From Phoronis australis (taxonomy: Eukaryota; Phoronida; Phoronidae), in NCBI GenBank assembly GCA_002633005.1, contig NMRA01000156.1:646488-710487 (forward strand): 64,000 nt of DNA. Reading direction: 5' to 3'. The translations under genes were made by a program, and so were the position numbers. How positions within the stretch are numbered: the stretch's first letter is position 1; each line of letters starts with the position of its first letter. Below, piece after piece: positions 20,090 to 31,672 of this stretch. The notes below the pieces were generated by a model. The model ran no database searches, was not told where the DNA came from, and saw nothing but the letters and a program-made list of their open reading frames with translations.

Positions 20090-20720
20090 AATCCTTTTAC
20101 CGAGGAGGCCTACTGACCTCCAAGGGTAGCATTGAGAGATTGGCAATGAAATTCGGGAAGGCCCGCAAAGACCAGCAAGCAAGGTCTAGGATTAATTGGA
20201 AACTACTCCGCCAATTAGGCCAGGGAGTGCCATGTGTCTGTGTTGTGTGATATGGCAGTAGCAGCAGTGACCTGCTGCTAGCACGCACACTTCAGGGGGA
20301 TGAAGTGAGGGGCACATGCCAGAGATAAATCAGGGCTAATGTGTTGTTACAGGGTGCCAGATGGAATGTTTATTGATGCTCAACACCAATGTGGTGATAA
20401 TGGCAACAGACACCTTTGGAGGGAGGGTGGCGACCAGTGATGGACAGCCGCCACAGAGCAGTGGGTTGGACAGGACTGAATGCAGTAGGTTCTGAAGGGA
20501 CTGATCGCCATCAGGCTACCTCCAACAACAAGCCTCAGGCACACTCATGAACACCGCTCACAGACTTGCAAACTCAGTTCACTGACTAGCAAACACGACT
20601 ACACAATCAAAGAACATGACTTGCGCACCCAGAAAGCAAGACTCCTGGACAGCAAAAACGGCTCCAGCACCGTGACAAGGGTCACAAAGTCTTCACTGAC
20701 TCATGCAATCGATTCTTAGT
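20090..20720. other. GC-richer block in intron, unassigned
   Basis: A patch of higher GC content than the flanks, with the 9-bp inverted repeat TAGCAGCAG-TGAC-CTGCTGCTA at 20259-20280 and paired ATTGG/CCAAT elements near 20190-20215. Short open frames exist, but none has both splice sites. It could be a conserved non-coding element or an unrecognised exon. Confidence 0.3.
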
Positions 20721-21338
20721 CATGTGAGTCAGTGTGCAAGCCGTGTTTTGTAAGCTGAATTTACAGGTCCGCGAGCTGTGTTCATGAGCGTGTGATCCAC
20801 CGACCATGTTGTATGGGTAATAGTCTGATTATCAGGAGCGTGACTAGTAAACAAGGGCAATGCTCAGTGGATGAAATGTACCCACCATGGGAAGTAAACG
20901 GAAAAAAACTATGCATTTAGAAAAATTTTGCCAACAGCACACCTTGTACTCTCAACGCAAGGATCTTTATCAAATATACATCAGAATCAGGGCCCGGTCT
21001 CTAATCTTTGTACTCGAAATTATTTTTGGCAATTTCTCTGCTCCTTTTGTGCGAACTTAAGATAATTGGTTATCATACTGTGCTCGAATACATTATAGTT
21101 TATGCAAAGGAGTTTCTAGTTCAAGTTTGCCCTTGAAGACCATTATATTTGTACTACAAACTCGAGTAAAAACTCGAAATTTCGAGTTCAAATTCGTACT
21201 TATTGCTTTAATATTGGGTTTACAAACTGTGAACTAAGGGCAATAAATTATCTACGTAAGTTATTGTGTACTCGAGCATAGAATAATAGACACTTATCTT
21301 GAGTTCGCCCAAAAGTAGAGTAGAAAATGCCAAACCTA

Positions 21339-21698
<360 letters not shown>

Positions 21699-21799
21699 CT
21701 AAAACAAAGCAAAATACTCTCACCGTTCATTCACACGTCATAGTTCCTCTGGTTTACCGACCTAGAGTACAAGACAAAATAAACCAAGATGAAATACCA

Positions 21800-22231
21800 T
21801 TGCTTGTTAAGGCTATCTCTGTTAACAGCAATTATGACTGGTGGAAACTATTAGGACAGCAAAATTCTAATTGTAGAATGACTAAGCCACCTAACTTTAT
21901 ATTAAAAAGTGTCTGTAATTTACTTAACCGTACCTGTCTTAATTATGTCATTTCCATTATTGTAAATACTCTCCCTATTTATTATCATCTTTTTATTCAT
22001 TTCATCTCTCTTAATCAAATTTTCATCGTCCTTGTCATTTATTTATTATCTGAATTCTCAACCTGTTTTAATTGTATCTCTGATACACGTATTTAATTAT
22101 ACTTTTATTACTTTATTGTATTATAGTACTGTTTTATATTTGTTGTTGAGGGCCCTCTTGGAAAGCAGTGCTGTAACTGAAGAGGCCATCCTCATTTTAA
22201 TTACTACAAAAAATAAATAAATAAATAAAAT
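21800..22231 (+). mobile_element. 3' end of a LINE (non-LTR retrotransposon)
   Basis: The segment ends GGGCCCTCTTGGAAAGCAG...GAGGCCATCCTC and then a short A-rich tail with AAAT repeats (22211-22231), the usual form of the 3' end of CR1/L2-like LINEs in animals. The final 85 bp are the clearest part; the upstream limit near 21800 is a guess based on T-rich composition. No reverse-transcriptase coding sequence remains. It lies antisense to the gene. Confidence 0.55.
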
Positions 22232-22479
22232 AGATAACTTTCCTGTTCATTTTCGGTCATACTCCAAGACTACTGTGATGGTAAATTTGGCTTCCGCCAA
22301 GCCGTCATTTTGTTGGAATACTTTTAGCTTCTACTGTAGGTGAATCATAAGTAAACACACATGGATACCTCACCACTTAGGGAAATTCTCCAAGATAACT
22401 TGCAATTAAAGGAAAGGCAAATGTTTCCAATATGACTTCTATTGAAAATATAAATCTTCAGTTATCATGAGTGCCGTTG

Positions 22480-22875
22480 ACACGGATCAGCTGACACGAG
22501 AACGAGTTGTTCCAGTGTGTAAACGGAGCAAATTGAGACACCGCGGTGACAAATTTTGCCACCCGTTTGTGAGTTAGAGCAATTTGCATCCGAACATCTT
22601 GCTCCGTGTCAATTATATGTCTAAACGCGAAACTGGGGCAAGGCATAAAGGATCATCTCTACTGCGCTTGCTTAATGACCTAGGTACGGGTTCTTTGTTT
22701 CTGCAACTCTCGTGATTGGTAAACCTGCGCACGTGCGATCTAGTCTCTCCAGCCTGCAATTTCCATCTTGCCACAGTTAGTGAGTTGTGTGTGTAAACAG
22801 CCACTTGACACGGATCAGTTTGCTCCGTGTCAGTTGCGCCGGAACCAAAAGTTGATGTCTAAACGGGACTATGGG
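22480..22875. mobile_element. Cluster of short inverted modules, MITE-like
   Basis: Several related pieces share TGACACGGA / TCCGTGTCA, GTGTAAAC and GTCTAAAC motifs. The clearest module, 22792-22868, has a 9-bp inverted repeat, TGACACGGA (22806-22814) with TCCGTGTCA (22824-22832), and ends GATGTCTAAAC. A reverse-complement copy lies at 31601-31672. Superfamily and exact ends are not determined. Confidence 0.45.
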
Positions 22876-23836
22876 AGACATCTTATTTTTCAGGATGAAT
22901 TATCACCATTTCTCGGGCCAAATTATTGTGAGGCGAGACGAACAACTGAGGAATTGGAAATAGGAACAAAATGCGCAATTCTCGTTACACCATTTACATC
23001 GCTTCATTTTCTCAATAAAGGTAAAAGGTTGAGATTTGCCCAGGTACAAACAACTTTAACTTGCAGAGACTTTCGAGCGATTGGTTGGTTTAATCTCAGC
23101 AAGACAACAAGAATCTTACGGTCAATCACTATTAATTTGAACAGTCATTTTCTGTCACCTCGGATGACGTCATTTTCAGATATTCTCCATCCCATATCCC
23201 TCTATACGATCACTTTCTTAAAACTATTGAAAAACCCTGATTTGTAGCTGTGGCTAACTTAGTATTCTTTTTGTTCTTCGCAACAAAGCAATGAAATCGA
23301 CACCTTCTGTCGGGCAGAAATAGAAAGTGCTCACTACAAAGGCCTAAATCAAGGACAAATGTTTAAATCCAACACTGACCTGGCAAATAAAAAAGAATTA
23401 ACAACAAAAGTAGCCCGAAACAGAAACGCTTGTGTGTGCTTGGGAAAATTTAATTTGGCTGGAGCCTGCTGGTAATAAGACTGGGTTTTTTATAAACTAA
23501 TGTTTATACAGGTTAAAAGCAGTGACATATAAACTCTCTATGCCAGGCTGCCAATGTTGTTTGGATGACCAGAGAAGGAAGGTTTTTGGCAGGAGAGGCA
23601 TGTGTCAGATCGATGACTCGTAAGGAGATTGAGCATGAGTATCACTGATTTCTGGATTAGGAAATAAGTTGATACTTACTGCACAGGAATTCTGGTAAGG
23701 ATTTGTTTATGTCCAGAAGTGAAAACTGTTCCCGAAACGACTAGTATGAAAATTTTTTCAGCATCTTTCCAACACATTTTGTATCTCAAATCGAAGAGAT
23801 TTTCACAAATTTTTGGTTTTAGTTTTGGATGACAAT

Positions 23837-23986
23837 GTTGATTAAAAATTGAAATTTTTAAGGAAAACTACTACACAGTCAGGCTGAACATTTTAAAATA
23901 CAAGAGGATCGGTTGATTAAAAATTGAAATTTCAGGAAAACTCTAACTACACAGAGGCAAGACATTTTAAGATTCAACAAAATCAC
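23837..23986. repeat. Tandem duplication, period 75 bp
   Basis: Two copies starting GTTGATTAAAAATTGAAATTT, at 23837 and 23912, sharing later ACTACACAG and GACATTTTAA-like blocks. The copies have diverged by several changes. Confidence 0.8.
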
Positions 23987-24114
23987 TTGAAAGAAGAATT
24001 ATCAGGAAATTGTTTATACAATAATTCTGAATTGTTTTACTATAGTGTAGGTAGGGTCAAGTTGTAATCTCAGCTTAAAGCCATGGTAATTATGGGTCCA
24101 TTGATTAAGACAGA

Positions 24115-24215
24115 GTCGTCTGCCAGTTAGTCTATCTGCCAAGTTTGCCTCTGTCAGTTTGTCTATCTGCCAGTTTGTCTGTCTATGGTTTGTCTGTCTG
24201 TCTATCTGCCTGTCC
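24115..24215. repeat. Degenerate GTCTATCTGCC repeat
   Basis: Several imperfect copies of GTCTATCTGCCAGTTT and TGTCTGTC within 100 bp. Confidence 0.75.
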
Positions 24216-24545
24216 GGTACTTTGAGGTAGCCAAAACTAGCATCGAAGAGACAGGACAGCGCACACAGTTAGACCAAAGCGAACCGAAGCGTGATCGGAA
24301 GTCCCCAACACGGTCACTAATTTCCCCGATATCTGGTTCCAATCTCATATTGGTCATTGAAATTAAAAGAGAATAAATACATGTACGAGTTAGGTTTACA
24401 TTCTCTTGACTGGACGCACGCGCCGTTTCCCCTTTGAATGCATGCAACTATAAACCATTTCTCATAATCCGATGTCCAGCGTGTATATCACAGATCAGAT
24501 ACTTTCCTATATCTCAACAATAATGAATAGAATCATTGTCTTTAC

Positions 24546-24593
24546 CTGAATTAAATCCATGTCCGGAGCGATCCCAGGGAGTTGGCTAGTTAT
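24546..24593 (-). CDS. elavl: ELAV-like shared N-terminal 48-nt exon
   Basis: A short exon with clean boundaries: acceptor TTTATGTTGCAG before ATAACT, donor ATTCAG followed by GTAAAG. It is 48 nt, phase 0 at both ends, and encodes ITSQLPGIAPDMDLIQ. It joins in frame to [10 protein letters not shown] of the next exon. Other frames give stops, for example when the joined base makes GATAACTAG, which fixes the phase. Four candidate upstream exons, at 46.6, 40.4, 29.7 and 27.9 kb, all end in phase 0 and can splice here, so this looks like the first shared coding exon. Being a multiple of three, it could also be skipped without changing frame. No known domain is visible. The call rests on splice signals and frame; transcript data are absent. 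Confidence 0.82.
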
Positions 24594-26470
24594 CTGCAAC
24601 ATAAAGAAACAGCCTGTCAACCCACTGGCATGATAGCACTAGTACAAGGCACCAGGATTCATTGGTGTTGCTGTCACATGAGGAGGCAAAGCACAGCATA
24701 CATGGACACCAAGAGCAATAATCTGGACAGAGACATAACTGGACAGTCCAGTTTTCAGTGATGTTAGTAGTAATATGCAAGCAACTGCAACTCTTACAAG
24801 CTCAGTTAAATATCCTGTAAAACTTCAGAAGTGTTCCATGAATTGCTTAACTCCTAGCAAAATTTTCTCAAAGTTATGTGGCCGCGTCAATTCCATAGTG
24901 AGAAACGTGTTCCCATAGACAGACACGGCAAAGCTAGAGGCATAATGGTTCCAGCAAACCAGTAGCACTAAAAAATGCCACACGAATGGCCAGCACGTAA
25001 CCACCATACAGAGGAAGCAGTGCCTTCAAACAAACACCTCCGTGTATTTTTATAACTACCATGGCAACAACCCCTGGTGGTTAGATGGGATCACTGGGTG
25101 AAACATCTGACAAGCATTGACACACACATGGTTCTCATAGGCACAAAATCACTTTGTGATGGTCAAAGACGTGCCTACTACAACTGGTGTTTTAGGCCAA
25201 ATGGTCACTACTGGAACATGGCAACGCTTAAAATATTTTTCATTTCACCTTACCCAACCCTTTGTTATCTGTGACGGGCAGGAGTGTCCCCGGCTAGTTG
25301 TTATGTTGTCTTGTTTCATTGTTTGTGGGCACTCATTTATGCTACAGAAATACCCATTTCACTTTTACAATCGAAAACCAATCTTTTCTAATCTTAGATT
25401 ACAAATAAAATGTTTTGAGTTGCGAACATATTTTACAGTTGGTTGAACGATGGAAACAAGCTTAACCTGTACTTCACTTATTTAGAGCACAGTGTGGCCA
25501 ACAAGTGAGGTTCTGTTTCGTCACATTCCTTCAGAAAAATAAATACCATTAAGGAAATTTAAGCCTTCTACTATCATAGTTTCTGTTGTGTTGATGTCAC
25601 AAAACACCATTTGGTGAAGTTCTCTTTATTTGTAGCAAATAAAAAATGCAAAAATTACATTTTTTTTACAATTATTTTGATGCGAAATAAGGTAAGAATT
25701 AAAATCAACTTTTAATTGACACCGTGTAGTCAGTCCTGAGCAGCAAGCCTTGAAGTGCTTTACGGTGGTTTTTTCTTTTGATCATCTCAGAATGCATTTG
25801 TATTTGTTGGACAAGGACAAAGGTCTGAAACCACAAGCCAACCCAGGTCAACACCAAACACAGGCTTCTGCATTATCTACAAAACCACTGAGCCACAAAA
25901 AACATCTGTGTCCTGGAAATACCTAGTCATCTAATAGCCACAGTGACCCTCCAAGAACAACCAGCTTACAAATTACAAAAACACCACAAAGTACCCCTAA
26001 TCTCACCAACCCTTTTTGATATTACCATATTTGATGCAATCTCAAATCACTGACTATCAACACGGCTGAACTTGATGAAACACGCCTTGTCCCTAGATGG
26101 CGCCGGGGGGAGTCAGTGGATAGCGTTCTGCACCCTCACACATGAATTTAATGCAGTGGAATGTTTCGCAGTTTTTTTATAAATTCTTTCCAACAAATGT
26201 TTCCAAATTGCCACAGTTGTAGGGTGGGATATTCTAACGATGTATCGAACTGTTAATAAATGAAAGAAATGGCCTTTCACCCTGGTCACTCAACTCAGTC
26301 CACTATTGCGCACCAGAATTGGAGGCTACATTAAGTCACAGCAATTTAGCCCTATCTAAACACTTATATTGATATTGTGGGCCAGGAAAGTGATTTTCTG
26401 AAATCCTCCCTACCACAGAACATTCGGGGGTTGCAGTCAAACTCTCTACTGACAGACTAAATCCCACTTG

Positions 26471-26502
<32 letters not shown>

Positions 26503-27852
26503 GTATTTTAAGCGTATTTTAATGGTAAAGTCACCAGCCTCGATTTCAGCAAACGTCTGGAAGACAACGACGAGAATTGGCAACTTGTAATAAAATCACA
26601 AAAAACAACAGATTTCATCGTTTTATAGCCCTGGCCAAGCCTCTAACTCCAGAAGGTCTATCCAGTCCAACAATAGTCCCAAGTTCTTTGTCCGTAAAAA
26701 CGATAATGTCAGTAATTCAAGAGAAGTAGCCCAGTCAAAAAGAGTGTTGGCCAGACCAGCCTACAACAGATCCCTAGGTAGTATGTCAATTCCATCTGGT
26801 TCCTATAGCAGGCACACAAATAACCATGTCATTGGCGTTCCACCATAGAGAACATACTGAACACACTCAACGATGCACAGATGTTTCAGGCAGCAGTGGC
26901 TATACATATGCATAGCCTCGGGCACTCAGGGTGCAGGAGCACCAGCTGGGTCTTTGTCTTCCTCATGGAATTACATGGAAGTCGGATTAACAAGAAATGC
27001 TCCTGGATATCAAGTTTTCAATAGACAACCTCACCAGTCGCCAAGGAGACGGACTCTGGGTAAGACTCCTATAGACAAATTATTGGGATCAACATGTTTT
27101 ATATGACAAAATGAAATGAAATTTCTACACAACCATGACTTCTCTCCACTTTCTCACTTTTGAATGTTATTCAAAATCTCCTGCAGATATTGGATAATAG
27201 TGGCAGACCACCACCAATAGCCTGCGTCAGCAGGACAGGAGTTTCCGCTATTTATATTGACACATGGCACCCACTCCAACTCCTACACATTCAACTAAAC
27301 AAATATGTACAGAGTGGCATCAAGTCCTCAAAACCAAAGTGAACTTTTTGCAACTTCCTGAAATTTCAGGAAATTTTTACAGAAATTACGTAGGGTTCAA
27401 ATTTACCACAAGCTGAGGGTAAAGATGCTCGTAGTTTTGCTAATTTTGTCTGAAACGTAATATTTTCTAAGGGGCCAAGTTTGTCTTGCAAAGCTTACCT
27501 ATCACAAAGACTACTCAACAAAAATACTGTTATCAATCCTCAGGCAATTGTACTGTCATCACTTTCACCAACACCCTACAAATGCTATTGATAGCTGTGT
27601 GTCTGGCACTGGCCTGTTTACAAGCTGATCTACACTCAGTTTAGGTGTCTAGACTTCAACACCTCATAATGAGATAATGCTGACAGAGAGCAATCTATTC
27701 TTTACCCAAGGAACTGACCTCCCAAGTCATTTATGAATGGGCATTCCCCGACCTAATCCCACATGATCCAAGGATAGAGAAGGAAATATAACCCAGACAA
27801 GCGTGCCTATGCACGCGTACACAAACAGAGAGGCTAAATTGCAAACACGCAC
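24594..27852 (-). other. Intron between the MLYSNPW exon and the shared 48-nt exon
   Basis: AT-rich intron with a TAA microsatellite at 26470-26502. Nothing else recognisable. Confidence 0.6.
26470..26502. repeat. TAA/ATA trinucleotide microsatellite
   Basis: About eleven uninterrupted units. Confidence 0.95.
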
Positions 27853-27891
27853 CTTTGGAAACTCCACCATCCATGGATTAGAGTAAAGCAT
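27853..27891 (-). CDS. elavl: ELAV-like alternative first coding exon (MLYSNPWMVEFPK)
   Basis: The coding part is 39 nt and reads MLYSNPWMVEFPK, then the donor AAG followed by GTGCGT, phase 0. An in-frame TGA lies seven codons before the ATG, and the -3 base is A, so this ATG is a credible start. A second ATG in CCATGG would leave in phase 1 and hit a stop in the 48-nt exon, so it is not preferred. Upstream, from about 27892 to 28190, the sequence is GC-richer than surrounding intron and looks like 5' UTR, with pyrimidine runs such as CTCTTTCTC near 28165 that could mark an initiator. No TATA box is seen. Vertebrate neuronal Hu genes also use alternative first exons with short N-termini. The 5' limit of the exon is not resolved. 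Confidence 0.6.
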
Positions 27892-28190
27892 ACTGAGTAC
27901 TAGGTGTTGTCAAATCCAAAACAGGACCACAACGGTTGTAACGCTGTAACCGAGTCCAACACAGCACCGAGTAATCCCAACACACAGCCTTCCCTGAGGA
28001 GAATGAAGTGCAGTCCCCTTGAGTGGACAGCTGAGCACTGAGAACAGAGGAGTGAGAGCCAGCGAGCTCTCTGTACAACTGTTCTCCCACAACAAACTGA
28101 GCAGAACTCACTAATGAACGGATACCATCTGTTGAACAATTTAGTAGCAGAGAGTCGGAGAGAAAGAGACTGAGGCAAATGGGCTAATTA
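27892..28190 (-). other. Probable 5' UTR of the first exon ending at 27853
   Basis: A moderately GC-rich stretch directly upstream of the MLYSNPW start codon, unlike the AT-rich intron on either side. It contains short open frames but none joins the ELAV frame. Pyrimidine-rich sequence sits near its far end. I see no acceptor site convincing enough to make it an internal exon, so a transcription start within or just upstream is the simpler reading. Confidence 0.4.
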
Positions 28191-29662
28191 AAAGCTCTGC
28201 CAGTTAACTGGCGTTGAGAGTAGACTGATGTGTGCAGCCCGCTTGCCTCCCCACTACCTTGTCAGTGTCTTAGGGATTAAAATAGAAACGGGTTTAATTG
28301 AAAGTTATCCCAGAAATTTCGATGCGTTTTCCTGCCAAGTTTATTCCAAAGCTTAAGATGTAAAAAAATGCACAGTTCAATTAAAAGATATATGTTTAAC
28401 ACAAAATCCCAGTTTAAAAAAACAATATATTTGAATGCTCGGAACCACTGAAAAAAACACAATTGAACAAACACGGAACAAACACCTAAATCACACAGAA
28501 ACAAAAATCACACAACGAACACTTTCACACAAACAGCAGGGTGCCAGCCTTAAAGTTCGCCTTTTTGTCATTGGATTTAAATCTCATATCAACTCTGTAG
28601 TGGACACCATTACATAATCAACAAAGTTTTTGACAGAAAAATAGAAATAATTTCAGAATTTACAACGAACAGTCTCAGTCATATCTGTGGCCAGATCGAG
28701 GCTTGTGATAGTCCTATCGTCATGGTTACTTTAATGTCTTCAACAACTCTCCTTACATCACGAAGTTGCATTAAATTGGCTCGTTACAGTCCAAATAGCA
28801 AAATTTCGTTAGTCATTTATCAGCTTGAAGTATAAGCACCCCTTGAAGAAGTAACCAGGAGGCAGTATAATGAAGAGATGGCATTAAGCGCTTGACGATA
28901 ACACTCGTTAGCTGAAAAGCACGGAGAGATAGCGAGGCAATCAATAGGGCCGCTGACTCGGGCGATGGGCAAAAGGTTAGATCATCAATGAATCATGTTG
29001 TCTTTTTCAAATGGATGGAAATTAAATTTACGCAGCTCTGAGGACGAGAATAGTGAGTTAACATGGATATAGAATTACTCCGGTAATACAAATGTATTGA
29101 TTTGCTTAACTGTGCTAATTGCTATGTATTCAACGTGGGTACAACGGGACTTGTCCTGATTAACTAGTGTAGTAAAACATAGGTGGATTGCTTCAGACCC
29201 TTACAAACTGCGTTCAAACAACAAATTCTTAATCGAAACTGGTTACAATTAAAAGTTTAAAAATAGTTAGAAATATAACAAGGCACAAATTTATAATAAA
29301 AGATAGGTTTGATTAATTCAATTTCGAATAATCCAATATTTAAAATAAATAAATGTTATATTTTGAACTCCTTGAACGAAGATGCTGGGTTGTTGGAAAG
29401 ATCGCAATTTGGATACCAAAAAATAAGGAGAACAAAACACATTGGTTCATTAGACACCAAAAATATGGTTATGAGAAAAATGCACCAAGTAAGTCTAATA
29501 ACAGGCAATGTAAAAATAATACGACAGCTCACTCAATTTATGATAAAGAACTGCCTTCAGATTAGGTTAATGTCAAATCAAAACACTAAAAAGAACTCAA
29601 AGATAGAGGACGTTCCAAACCACTGTCAGGCCCATCAATAACAGTCTAACACAATTTTTTAC
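28191..29662 (-). other. Intron or upstream sequence between the MEYIQ and MLYSNPW exons
   Basis: Mostly AT-rich. The part at 28860-29060 is more mixed in composition and may be regulatory (TTAAGCGCTTGA, CAATCAATAGG). No exon recognised. Confidence 0.5.
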
Positions 29663-29734
29663 CTGAATGTACTCCATTGTAGATGCTAGCGGTCAGCGCA
29701 TCAACGTACTCCACCAGTTCGAGGGCAGGGCGCT
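29663..29734 (-). CDS. elavl: ELAV-like alternative start-bearing exon (MEYIQ)
   Basis: A 72-nt candidate exon with acceptor TGTGTATCAAATTTAG before AGCGCC and donor ATTCAG followed by GTAAAA. Its last 15 nt (29677-29663) encode MEYIQ in phase 0, matching the shared 48-nt exon. The start sits in TCTACAATGG, a strong context with A at -3 and G at +4. An in-frame TGA lies 18 nt before the ATG, so any coding sequence spliced in from upstream would end here and MEYIQ would be the new start. The exon is therefore best read as a 5' UTR exon with a start, perhaps joined to the non-coding exon at 59.3 kb. Another frame is open through all 72 nt, but it enters a stop in the next exon. No transcript evidence. 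Confidence 0.58.
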
Positions 29735-31600
29735 CTAAATTTGATACACAAAAAAGATCAACAAACCAGCAAATAAAAAATCAAGGAGGCCTTTCCGAGG
29801 TCAAAAGTTAAAAAAATATGTGCAAAACAAAATAGGAAGCCTGCCAACAATGGCGGACACAACAAGAGAACTAATGAAGACGTTCGACGTTCGATTCGTA
29901 ATTACCTGACAATGAACACAGGCAAGACTAGCTTAGGACAACCAAAGCATTGACGAAACCAAGAAAGAATGACGCCAAAGCACCGCGAGAGTACCCATCT
30001 GGCAAGAAAGCACCAGTGCAATATTTGGAATCCCGCCGGACATCAATTACATGGCAGGCAAATAGAAAACGATTTTCATTCGCAATACTGTCAGCTATCC
30101 AGGAATCAATAGATAAGAAGTGGGCCCCGAAATGTGGATAGAACTCGGCTAACCCCAAGTGCCGAAGGGATAGTTACCCACTAACACGTGGAATATTTCA
30201 ATGCAACTCTTTTGACCGAGACTCGGCAGCTCAGCTGATGCTCACATCGATAACCCAATATCTCACGGGTTTTTGTAAATTTATGATGAAGACACCTATT
30301 TCCTGTTAGCCAAAACAACAACCACCCACGCCCTTGTTCCCTCTAGCGAAAGAACCAATTTTAGGAGACCACGACTGGAATATGGGCCACAGTTTCCCAA
30401 ATTTTAAAAAATCTTTCAATTTCAAAATAAATTTAAATTCCCAATGCTACTTAATCTCATCTCCAATTGACCTTCATCATAAGCAGAGACAGGAAAACTC
30501 CATGTACCACAGACACTTAATATTGTATTGGACAAGCGGATATAAAATTCCAACTTTATTCTACAGAGAAATCAACGCAGGGCAAAAACGACAGCCGTTC
30601 CTTCCGGAGAGAAAAAATGAACCGTGAGCACAAAAAATTGGGGTGACATGATTCACGCTCTTTTAAGTGGTTGTCTTAAAACATTAATGATAAAATTGTT
30701 AACTTACAAAACTGAAAAATTTATAAATTTCCAAAAACCTAGGTTCATATACCTAAGCTTTAAAATGGGTCATGCAATTATTGGCCTCTAAAATGATGGA
30801 AACAATTTCACAAGGAAACATGCCCTATTACTGCTAAACCAAAAATGTGAAAAGGTGACCTTTTCTAACCATTTTTATTGCAACTCAGGTTTAAGACAAT
30901 ACACTAATAGTACAGATAATTAGCCCAGAAAATGAATCATTATATCTAACCATTGTCATTTTCCCTGGGTTCTAAAACTAAGTTTAGTTTAGTTTATGTG
31001 GAACAAGGTACTATAGAATTTAACTCAACAAGGGTATGCATTTTCTGAAATCACAAAAGCCTATGGAATTGAACTTTTGACATAAATTATATCAATCCAT
31101 TAATTGGGTCATGTGGCCATGTCTTTTCAAGTAAAATTTGGTGAAAAAGAAAGGTATACATTCATGGCAGAACAGTAGCATCAATAACATCAACAACTTT
31201 TGATTGACATAATTGTTCAACTCAAAAATGGTTACATTTTCTATAATACAATTTTGTTTTCACTTTAAGCAAGATTAGATTTTTTTTCACAAAAATCATT
31301 GAAGTCCTACTTTTGATAGCCCCTCACGCAAAAGTGGAAAATTTAAAAAAAATTCCAGTGGCGATTTAGACATTTCTCTAAGGTCCTACATAACCCTAAA
31401 GGATTATCTTCATAAAAAGCATGCCACATACAAGCTGGACCTCAGGAGCTAACTGGACAATTTTGATAATCCACTAGGCATTCGGTGACAATCGGTGCTA
31501 ATGTAATGTGTCAAACTGCTTCAATGAGCCATAAATTGACTGAAAACAATTTCTCTACCAGTTTGTCTGACCATACACCGAAAAAAATGTCAAAAGTCCT

Positions 31601-31672
31601 GTTTAGACATCAACTTTTGGCCTGGCGCAACTGACACGGAGCAAACTGACCCATGTCAAGCGGCCGTTTACA
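31601..31672 (-). mobile_element. Solo inverted module, MITE-like
   Basis: Reverse-complement match to 22792-22868: GTTTAGACATCAACTTTTGG at one end, CAACTGACACGGAGCAAACTGA in the middle with changes, and GTTTACA at the other end. Confidence 0.55.

Larger units (their letters stand above)
21699..24545 (-). other. Intron between the 48-nt exon and the RRM1 exon
   Basis: Contains a LINE 3' end, a cluster of short inverted modules (22.48-22.87 kb), a 75-bp tandem duplication and a TCTATCTGCC-rich repeat at 24115-24215. No other exon seen. Confidence 0.6.

Noticed and set aside
22768-23247. A 159-codon plus-strand frame
   Set aside because: It starts inside the MITE-like module and shows no domain or coding-like residue pattern; probably chance.
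27498-27520. A donor-like GATAG/GTAAGC
   Set aside because: Every upstream frame closes at once and no acceptor or promoter pairs with it.
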